Assembly (NCBI GenBank): GCA_004431415.1
Contig: QPMI01000022.1
Location: 1 to 64,000 of the forward strand
Reading direction: 5' to 3'
DNA length: 64,000 nt
Source: Cyanophora paradoxa
Taxonomy: Eukaryota > Glaucocystophyceae > Cyanophorales > Cyanophoraceae
Shown here: in pieces, positions 10,256 through 18,194 of the stretch
Position numbering within the stretch: the stretch's first letter is position 1
How the letters are laid out: every line of letters begins with the position of its first letter
The notes under the pieces: generated by a model
The model's input: only the letters and a program-made list of their open reading frames with translations
Databases searched by the model: none
What the model was told of the DNA's origin: nothing
Position numbers and translations under genes: made by a program

Positions 10256-10271
10256 GGATCAGAAAATAATT
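10256..10271 (-). promoter_or_regulatory. Degenerate copy of the viral promoter-like motif before the capsid gene
   Basis: GGATCAGAAAATAATT on the + strand keeps the AGAAAATAATT part of the motif but not the CGG start. It lies 24 bp above the capsid ATG at 10232, the same spacing as the clear copies. Confidence 0.35.
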
Positions 10272-10279
10272 TAAAGGGC

Positions 10280-11206
10280 TTAGTAGAAATTCATTTCGGG
10301 CGGTGCGTCGTAGGTTTCGATCTCAAAAGTGAAATAATGCGCCCAAATCCCGAAATCTAAGAGAGCGCCATCATGGTCGATGAGTTTAATCGTCAAGCGG
10401 TCGAACGATTTTAATTCGCGGAATTCACGAATGAGAGGCACCGTAGTGGACGTGTCGAAGTGGTAGATATCACCATGTTCGAGTTCCTGTGGGATTGGAA
10501 TGCGCATGAAATAACCATCGACGTGCTTGTTGACTGAGCGAATAAACGGCGCAAATTCGTCAATATATAGCCAGATCATCGCCGCCGGGGTCTCATCTCC
10601 ACGAGTATAGCCGCGAATGCGTCGATTGAGTGTCACAGTTCCCGTCCCAGGATTAAACACAAGGAATGTATCGCTTGCAAGAGGGGTAAATGTCTCGTAA
10701 ACATATAGTTGAATATCTTTGAAACCGAATATTGCGAGTTTCTTAGCGATTGTTTTGCGATTACTGGATTTTCTGAGTGTTTCAGGGGAAGCTTTGGAGA
10801 ACTTGAACCAAAAGTTACTATCACTGAAAAACTCATAGATCTTTGAAGTAGTATTATAGCGGCATTTAATATATTTTCCACCGAAATCTGAAAGGCGAGC
10901 TGCTTCGAGTCTTTCTGTGACTTTTGCGGCAAGGTCGTCTTTGGTGTAAAATCCTTTGGGGATTACGATGGTCACGAATCCGGAATCCGAAGCTGTGACC
11001 GAGAAATAGAGTTCCATGCGCTCGATGGTTGCACCAGTGGCGTCTATATCGTTTGTCACGGTCGATAGAACGTTTGGAATTGTTGCCTGCACCAGGCGCA
11101 CCGATTTTACGTTGTCATAGCGACGGGGTAATGTCACTACATACTTGTTTGGCTCTATGAACTCCTCGTCGCGATCATCGCTCGAAAAGCTCAGGTATTC
11201 TTTCAT
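10280..11206 (-). CDS. Minor capsid / penton-like virion protein
   Basis: 308 residues, unbroken. The start (EYLSFSSDDRDEEFIEPNKYVVTLP), followed by VKSVRLVQATIPN and VIPKGFYTKDDLAAKV, is the typical opening of a family of viral structural proteins found in PLVs, virophages and large algal viruses. The end (FDRLTIKLIDHDGALLDFG ... YFTFEIET) is the matching beta-rich close. In the smaller viruses such proteins are proposed to form pentons or other minor capsomers. It lies directly upstream of the capsid gene and head to head with a second member of the same family at 11223; only 16 bp separate the two start codons. Exact role in the virion is inferred. Confidence 0.65.
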   Translation of the reverse strand: MKEYLSFSSDDRDEEFIEPNKYVVTLPRRYDNVKSVRLVQATIPNVLSTVTNDIDATGATIERMELYFSVTASDSGFVTIVIPKGFYTKDDLAAKVTERLEAARLSDFGGKYIKCRYNTTSKIYEFFSDSNFWFKFSKASPETLRKSSNRKTIAKKLAIFGFKDIQLYVYETFTPLASDTFLVFNPGTGTVTLNRRIRGYTRGDETPAAMIWLYIDEFAPFIRSVNKHVDGYFMRIPIPQELEHGDIYHFDTSTTVPLIREFRELKSFDRLTIKLIDHDGALLDFGIWAHYFTFEIETYDAPPEMNFY

Positions 11207-11222
11207 CTTACTATAATAGATT
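11207..11222. promoter_or_regulatory. 16-bp bidirectional start region
   Basis: TTACTATAATAGATT separates two divergent ATGs. TATAATAGA points right and TTATAGTAAG points left. A related word, CATAATAGAGAAATAATG, begins the fibre gene at 17364, suggesting a late-type start element placed directly on the start codon. Confidence 0.45.
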
Positions 11223-12068
11223 ATGAAAAGAATAACAATAAATTGCGACAGTAGAGACCTTGAAAACGGCGTGCTGCATTTGAAAACGCGCCTTAATAAT
11301 GTTCGACGATTTCGTGTGCTATCCGCTGAGATTCCAAATAGCTCTTATGTTGTTCCGCCCGATCAGACAATAACTATAACGCTTCTAAACGAAGAGCCCA
11401 CAGTAATCCCCGCATCCAAAATGATAGCACCGATTCCCAGCGTAAACGATTATTATTACGTCGATACTGATAACGAACGATACCCAAAAGAGAGAGCTCT
11501 AAACAGTGATGCTTTACTCGGATTTGCGGGCGGTTCTTTTGATCCGCTCGGTCTCTTCCCGGTTTCCTATTCTCTCGCTCTGTCTGCGAACCGCTTCGTG
11601 TTCTCATCTCCGAATAGCCCTTTTACATTAGAGTCCTCAGACCAGGAGTTCTGTGACTGTCTCGGCATAGAACCCGGAGTGGTTTACGCCAGCACACCAG
11701 AACCAGTGCCGGTTCCACTCAGAGATTACCCCAGTCGCTACGCGATTATATGCCCGAAAATGGTCGACTTTAATGCAATTCCATATATTTACCTTGATAT
11801 CGAAGAGCTCCGCCCGTTTACCAAATTCGCAGCGGTTACTGGGAGACAGAACAATTTCGACGACTCCTATCTATTGCGAATTCAGATGAACTCGGACTTT
11901 GGTAGATATTCCTTTTACCACGAACCGAGCGCAAGCATCCCTTTCGTAAATGTCACATCGCAACTCGATTTAGATCGTCTCACAATATCGCTTCGAAAAT
12001 GGCGGGGCTCTGTTGCGGATATAAACGGTCTCTCATTCTCGTTCCAGCTCGAAGTGATCACGGATTAA
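11223..12068 (+). CDS. Second minor capsid-like virion protein
   Basis: 281 residues, unbroken. The opening (MKRITINCDSRDLENGVLHLKTRLNNVRRFRVLSAEIPNS, given here only to show the pattern of D-S-R-D, then V-R-x-F-R-V and E-I-P-N-S) and the close (LDLDRLTISLRKWRG, SFSFQLEVITD) match the layout of the neighbour at 10280-11206. The two are probably distant paralogues. DDSYLLRIQMNSDFGRYSFY parallels DGYFMRIPIPQELEHGDIYHF in the neighbour, at the same relative place. A penton or vertex-complex role is plausible. The gene is followed after 7 bp by the convergent end of the patatin gene. Confidence 0.6.
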   Translation: MKRITINCDSRDLENGVLHLKTRLNNVRRFRVLSAEIPNSSYVVPPDQTITITLLNEEPTVIPASKMIAPIPSVNDYYYVDTDNERYPKERALNSDALLGFAGGSFDPLGLFPVSYSLALSANRFVFSSPNSPFTLESSDQEFCDCLGIEPGVVYASTPEPVPVPLRDYPSRYAIICPKMVDFNAIPYIYLDIEELRPFTKFAAVTGRQNNFDDSYLLRIQMNSDFGRYSFYHEPSASIPFVNVTSQLDLDRLTISLRKWRGSVADINGLSFSFQLEVITD

Positions 12069-12075
12069 GCGCTGT

Positions 12076-13569
12076 TCACACGTAGTAGCCCTCGAAATCA
12101 ATTCGGCATGCCGAAGCTACATTCGTAGTAAGCACCCAGATTACGAGTGTTCTCACAGATCTCGGGTTTGCTAAGAAATGTTCGTCGGGTTCTACACTTC
12201 CGGCTATTTGATTTGCATTGGTAAACACTCTCGTCGCGCCGGCTTCTGTGTATGTAACAAGCGCCGAAACTCCCGGAGTTAATTGGTAATCGATCTCAAA
12301 CGTTTTAATGTAGTTTCCATTCGCAGCCGGCTTCATTTTTATAGAGGAAAGCATAAACAGACGCGGAAAATCAATGCGTAAATAATTGCCTCCCGACCTA
12401 CTACCTTGCGGCGGGTTTGTAAATCCCACCCACCCCGTAGCATTTGACCAGCGGGCATTGGAGGCTGTGCCGAATTCCGCAATAAAGGCGCTATTATCGA
12501 GCGGCACCCAGTTAGACTCCGGGGGTGCGCTTACATCTGTGCACCCGGACAGATTAATAATGGGAACGTCTCCCTCTGATATATTCATCGTCAGCACTGA
12601 ATACATCGCATTAAAATACGTTTGCTGTGCGGAAACAAACGCGAGCGCTTCCGTTTCCAAATATTGCAGGTGCGTCGTTGTGATAGTATCGAGGGTCATT
12701 TTATCTTTCGGTAAAGGAACGCTCAGCTTATAGTAGCGATCGTAATTCTGATCATCGTTTCTGGGTAAAAGTTCCATTAGCTTTACGTGGGCGTTTAGAT
12801 CGCTCGACTCTAAGAACATGCTGAGAATTGGCGATCCTGTGGCGCTTAGCATCCATTGCACGATCCCCCAATTTTTCATGGTGTCATACGAATATCCCGC
12901 GGTTGCTTTATCGGCGTCTTGGACGTGACCCGCCGTAATCGAGACCACGATAAGCTCCTCCTCGCAAGAGTTTCCGAATAAAGTGCGGGCAAATGTGTAG
13001 CCGCAAACCCCGGGCGAATTATTTCCACTCATGCAACCATCGATTAAACAATATGTTCTTCCGGCGACTGTGACTTGTTTCGGCTCGAAATAGGTCGGAG
13101 CAGCCGAGGTAGCCCTTGCAGCATCGCGCACAAGCATCCCATTAATGTCTTCATCGTTGCTTGAAATAAAAACGGGGGACATTAAGATCGTGTCAAATGC
13201 AGTCACGATGGTTGGTTTATAGAGATCCGCCATGGTCGCTGAGCCGCAGAGTTCCAGAGCCACAGCTTCTAAGTTAGTTGCTTCGTACTTTGGGCGCTGT
13301 ACAATCGATGTAAGCACTCGTGGATTCGCGAAAATCAGCGGTAGTTTCGCTTTGTAGAGCGCCAGAATATCAGTAGCAGTATATTTAGGGGCGCCATCGG
13401 TTCCCTTGATATTCAAAAGGAGCGCGATTAATCCACCTGTGGATGTTCCCGCAAAGCAGTCGAATAGCTGTTGGATTCGTTTACCGGTTTGGGCTTCAAT
13501 CTGTGCCAGTATAGCAGCCTCGATTATTCCACGCGACCCTCCACCACTCAGACATAAAACGGTCTTCAT
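12076..13569 (-). CDS. Patatin-like phospholipase with C-terminal discoidin (F5/8 C)-like domain
   Basis: 497 residues, unbroken. Patatins cleave acyl chains from phospholipids with a Ser-Asp dyad. The oxyanion-hole loop SGGGSRG is at residues 8-14. The nucleophile elbow GTSTG is at 41-45 (Ser43). The catalytic Asp is probably Asp177 in IDGC, where the family usually has DGG or DGA. Residues from about 345 to the end (SNWVPLDNSAF ... ARWSNATGW ... YLRIDFP ... CRIDFEGYYV) have the order of strands and the closing pattern of a discoidin/F5-8C domain, which usually binds sugars or lipid head groups. No signal peptide is seen. Among structural genes, it could be a virion lipase that breaches a host membrane. 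That is inference; a host-lipid-modifying role is the alternative. Confidence 0.8.
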   Translation of the reverse strand: MKTVLCLSGGGSRGIIEAAILAQIEAQTGKRIQQLFDCFAGTSTGGLIALLLNIKGTDGAPKYTATDILALYKAKLPLIFANPRVLTSIVQRPKYEATNLEAVALELCGSATMADLYKPTIVTAFDTILMSPVFISSNDEDINGMLVRDAARATSAAPTYFEPKQVTVAGRTYCLIDGCMSGNNSPGVCGYTFARTLFGNSCEEELIVVSITAGHVQDADKATAGYSYDTMKNWGIVQWMLSATGSPILSMFLESSDLNAHVKLMELLPRNDDQNYDRYYKLSVPLPKDKMTLDTITTTHLQYLETEALAFVSAQQTYFNAMYSVLTMNISEGDVPIINLSGCTDVSAPPESNWVPLDNSAFIAEFGTASNARWSNATGWVGFTNPPQGSRSGGNYLRIDFPRLFMLSSIKMKPAANGNYIKTFEIDYQLTPGVSALVTYTEAGATRVFTNANQIAGSVEPDEHFLANPRSVRTLVIWVLTTNVASACRIDFEGYYV

Positions 13570-13612
13570 TATCTTATATACTTCTTATATATCTTCTTTG
13601 TTTATAAAGAGG
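13570..13612. promoter_or_regulatory. 43-bp divergent start region between patatin and fibre genes
   Basis: Pure AT-rich spacer with TTATATA, TTATATAT and TTTATAAA words between two divergent ATGs (13569 leftward, 13613 rightward). It must hold both start signals. Confidence 0.4.
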
Positions 13613-16600
13613 ATGTCGTTCCTGAATCCGCGACCAGATGCACGAGTTATTAATTCGACCACTCAGATAGAGGACACTGATCAGGTAAACACTGAAATTC
13701 GCGGGTCTCTGAGAATAAATTACAATGCAGACCGCGAAGATCCAGTCAGTGGGACACCGAGCAGACCCGCAGCTTTGCAGTTAATGAACGTCGAGAAAGG
13801 GGATCATAAACTTGGAATCGACTTTTTACTTGATGATAACGAACGAAACAGAGTCGCCAGCATTCAGGCAACCCGCCAGCTACCGAAAACGGTGCGATAT
13901 AATCGCAGGAACATCCCAAAAGCATTCGATAGAGGTCGCTTAAACTTCTTCATTCAAGATGAGAGCGGTTTCCAAAATGCAGCTATGAGAATCGTGGATA
14001 ATAGCACACTTATAGCGGGAGTATCCACACGGAAAACAAAGGTAGAGGTCGTCCATGATCTCTCAGCAGGTAATCTTACGACGAGTAACATTACAGCAAG
14101 TAACATCACTACGGATACCCTAAATGTAAACTCGCTCAACTCCGAGTCGTTTTTCGCCACCAATGTCGCAACCTGTAACCTAAACATCGAATCCTTTGTG
14201 ATTCAGAAGAGCGAATCGGTTCCCAGATAACAGAGGGTGTTTTCACATTAGACCCCGCGAAACCGACCTTAGAAATTGTCGAAAATGGGAACGTTGTGGA
14301 TATAATTGGCGCCAATGCTCCGAATGTGAGATCCTTAGCACTTGATAAAACGACTATATCATTTGCAGAGGAGATTCCGGCTTTTACCACAGAGAAACAG
14401 GCACTGAGAACAGATCATGTTTACATTACCAGAGACAATATAAACGATCTTTTAGGCAAGGACATCGTAAAGGCGTTTTTGGAGTTCGAGAGGAGCAAGA
14501 ACACCAAAGATTCCAGCCAGGATGGAACCCTCACGACCCACACAACCGAGATCGCGGCTTTGCAGTCCGAAATTAATGCACTGTTTGCAGCAGATGGAGC
14601 GCTTGCAATTACCTTAGCCCATATTCTATCGAAAAGGAACATTTACCCCGCGACTGATAACACATACCGAGTTGGTTTATCGAATCTGAGATGGTCAGAG
14701 GTGCATGGAGTTTCCATGTTTGCCTCCAATTTAATCCTTCCATTAAATCACTCACTCCGACCTAATCAGATTCTTACCAATGGTAATGCACTGATCAGCT
14801 ACACCGACTATAATAGTAACCTTTCCCGCTCAGTTTCGCGAACTGAGACCTACACTGTCGAGGGATACCCTCAGCAGCTCGCAAATGGGGTCTATGTCGC
14901 TTATGTAGGCAAACCTACATATACATTCACTTGGGATCAGTTGGGTGTCACAGGTTTCGAGACGAATATACCCACTGTTTCATTGGTGGATCACACTACT
15001 TATTATAATCCTATCTATAACAATAATGAATCTAATAAAGCATTTATCCAAAATGTCACCTCCACAGGGTTTCAGGTTTCGTTTGTCATTAACGAGACAT
15101 ACAATTTACTTATCATCCGAAACAACTCATTGAGTTCCGAAGCTACTATTAGTTTCACTCTTAACATCAATTACATTAGCCCTGTATTCGATAGCAAACC
15201 CAGAGTAAAGGTTTACCGAGATTTACAAGGTAGCAATATCGTGCCCTTCTCACAGAATTTCGATCTTGGGGCGAATTCTTTAAGGTGGAACACAGTTTAC
15301 TCTTTGAGTGCAAACACCTGTAATATTGTAGTCGCAGGTTCATCGGCTACTATTGGAGATCTGACCGCGCCTTTTAGAAAGGAGTATCTTAAAGAGCTGT
15401 ATATAACAAAGTCTGATTTACCAGATGCTATTTCGTTGGTACTCTCCCCGACTCCCAGCATATCATACCACAATGTGAAAGACACAAGTAATGTAGTGCA
15501 GAGTGGAAGCAAAGTATTCCAGGCATCCGAAATAGGATCGGTCTCATATAGATATCTTGCAGGGGTTCCAGCGAATTTTAATTTCACATTTGAGACACCA
15601 TTTGTTTCCCCTCCTACTATTGAAATAACAGACACGAATTTGTATGTGGTCAATGATGGGTCAGCTACATCACTTCAAAATGCACCAGCCGGCTACTCCC
15701 CATTTGTTGCAACTAACATAACAACCACCGGCTTTACACTTGTAGGAAATGCAACAGTGACATATGCTCTAACATCATACCCTGTTGGGTTGTATTTTTC
15801 GAAATTTAATCTCTCTGTTATCCCAGCAGTGTCCCTTGCTCCTCCCTTTACTATCAGTTGGAAGGCAACAGGAACTATTCCGCGATTTGACCCCGAAGAT
15901 CGATTAAAAATAAGGTATCCTCTCGATGTTACAGACATTCACACTACGAGGATCAATGGGCAGAATTTCGTGTTTAATGGAACCAATGCTACTCTGATCG
16001 ATAATCGAGTAACGAATAATTACTTTTTCGATTCTCGATACATTAATACTTGCAACATTGTCATACATAAAACGTTTGAGGATCGCAGTAAGACCTTAAC
16101 AGTCACCTTGCCCACTCACTCGAATGTCTCAGATGGATTTTACTATTATCTGTTAAATCGCTATTACACCTCTTATATTCCATATCCTTCTGAGACTGTC
16201 AGCATGAGCTATCCCAAAGTCACCCTAACATCGACCAATGCTGACTTCTTTGGATCCACAGACTTCATGAGAGACTTCTTTTATTTTACATCCTCCACAG
16301 ATGGTCTCTTAGTTTATTACTCTTACAAATATGAGTCTATTGCTACCCAAATCGAAAGCCACCCAAACACTGATGTGATCACAGCAGGCGATAAGAAATA
16401 TATAAAAACCGCTTCCCCATGGGTTTGCACTGTCCGGCTCGATGACAGATACACTCCTAACCTAAATAACATTGGATTGCACTCGACATGCAATATTTAT
16501 GTGCAAGGTGCGATTTCGGCTTCGAAGTACTTTGAGGGTGGAAATTGTGATACAGGACATAGGTTGCTATCGCGAAATGGACTCTTTGAGTCATTCAGTG

Positions 16601-17325
16601 GGACGGCTCTACCGCCTTTTATCAGGGACACAGTCTATGATACCACATGCAATATTTGGGTGTGTCGATCTGTGAGCAATCCACCTGTGACACAGGAATT
16701 ATACAAGTATCTCGCAGATACCTATGGTGCAATCTCAGGATCCTCCACAGGAAATCCAGCGACGGCTCCTATCGTGTTTGCGAATGCATACACAGCGCCA
16801 ACCTCATTAGCAGGGTCGACGGAACCGCCCCCAGATTCAGATCCTAACTTGCCTCCTGATGAGTCAGACCCACAGACCCCACCTACCACTGATCCTACAA
16901 CACCTAATAATCCCACAAATCCTACGAATCCAGTCGGAGCACCGGGAACTGATCCAGGAACGTTAGTGCTTATGATTCTCTTGCCGATTCTCGGTGCTCT
17001 TGGGCTTGTGCTTGCATACAAATTCCGAGCTTTGTGTTGTGCATGCATAGACAGAACCATTGCAGGAGCAGGTAATAAATACTCCACACCTGAGCTGAAT
17101 GTGACCCAAACAGCCGAAGGAGATGTGGGCTTAGAGGTGAGGTCAGCCGAGGGGCATGGTCTTAGTGTTGTGAGAACTGATCAACCACCAGCAAGTAGGG
17201 CAGCACCCAAAAAATCGCGAGCAGAACGAATGGCTGAATCAATAATAAAAGATAATGCAGACTTTATGGCGGAAATGGCACAGCGAGAAGGGAGAATATA
17301 TGAACATGTTCCAAATGTTATGTAG
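13613..17325 (+). CDS. Large fibre protein with C-terminal membrane anchor (one frame break)
   Basis: About 1,237 codons when the frame change near 14,215 (frame 2 to frame 1) is bridged; one T lost in GGTTCCC would explain it. The N-terminal 130 residues are unknown. There follow short repeats of the TSNITASNITTDTLN type, as in triple-beta-stranded phage fibre shafts. A long beta-rich body contains repeated modules with NTYRVGLSNLRWSEVH / ANSLRWNTVYSLSANTC and recurring (T/A)CNI steps. Near the end a Pro/Asp/Thr-rich stalk (16,820-16,950) leads to one strong membrane helix (LVLMILLPILGALGLVLAY, about 16,966-17,025), then a Cys-containing basic tail of about 95 residues. The anchor implies a membrane in the virion or display on an infected-cell membrane. 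Function in attachment is inferred from architecture. Confidence 0.65.
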
Positions 17326-17363
17326 CGACCCTAATTTTTGTATTATGCCATAATAGAGAAATA

Positions 17364-18194
17364 ATGACGGAACCCATAGTAGAAACGACAATAAAGAATG
17401 CTGTATTGGATAATAATTTTTATATAACCCACGCCAATATACCCAGTGAATCCAATGACCTGATAGTAGATCTAAAAGGGTATGTGATGGGAGCTATGGC
17501 TTCCAACCTGTGGAATGACATTTTTGGTTACGAGTTTGGTCACATATATGACATAGCAAATGGGATTGGCTATGTGGATGCAATGGCAGGAACAGCCTTT
17601 CGAAATCTAAATTGCAACTGTGTGGGAGGGTGGATGTTTCAGATCTGTTCAAATGTCGATCCTACTATTGATCCAGCTACTGTGACCTTTGATTGCAATC
17701 TATTCGCCCCTAAAACCATTTTCTCCATCACTTGCAACCTTGTATGTTCAGATGTGCCCATTGTGGCACCTATAATTGGGGCAAGTAACATTTATATACA
17801 AAAAATGCCTGTGGCTACTCAAAACTTTGTTTCGTCTAACTATCTATCTCTTGTTGGTGGGACAATCACAGGAAACCTTACAGTAAATAGTAATATTTAC
17901 AGTAGCAATATAGAGACCAGTAACCTAAAAGTGAATGGAATTCTTACAGTTGGTTCATATGCGTTTACTACATTGCAAGAGTTGAACAAAGATTACTACC
18001 AAATAACAGCCAGCAATGATCCAGCTTCAAATATTCCCAATTGCATTTTTGCATGGAAAGCATCAGGAACAGAAGGTCAAAGTGCAGGTTCTACACTTCT
18101 TTATAATAGAGTATCAAGTTCGATCCCATCGCTCACGGTGAGCGCCACAGGCAACCCTTTTATGCTTCCAATATATCTACAAATAATCAGATGA
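17364..18194 (+). CDS. N-terminal part of the giant tail-fibre-like protein
   Basis: 276 codons, ending in a stop that overlaps the ATG at 18191. It has an unknown N-terminal head (about 140 residues, six Cys), a short fibre-shaft segment (YLSLVGGTITGNLTVNSN ... SSNIETSNLKVNG), and the first third of a LamG/concanavalin-like domain (ASNDPASNIPNCIFAWKASG). That domain is cut at NPF, but its continuation is found in the next frame as YASNISTNNQMSL. Comparison with the second copy of the same domain, at 20,100-20,800, shows the two frames belong to one protein. Either one T is missing in the CCCTTTTA run at 18,153-18,160, or the ribosome slips back by one there. CATAATAGAGAAATA lies directly before the ATG. 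Confidence 0.6.
   Translation: MTEPIVETTIKNAVLDNNFYITHANIPSESNDLIVDLKGYVMGAMASNLWNDIFGYEFGHIYDIANGIGYVDAMAGTAFRNLNCNCVGGWMFQICSNVDPTIDPATVTFDCNLFAPKTIFSITCNLVCSDVPIVAPIIGASNIYIQKMPVATQNFVSSNYLSLVGGTITGNLTVNSNIYSSNIETSNLKVNGILTVGSYAFTTLQELNKDYYQITASNDPASNIPNCIFAWKASGTEGQSAGSTLLYNRVSSSIPSLTVSATGNPFMLPIYLQIIR

Noticed and set aside
14200-14230. Programmed frameshift in the first fibre gene
   Set aside because: No X XXY YYZ heptamer is present at the frame change; a missing T in GGTTCCC is simpler.
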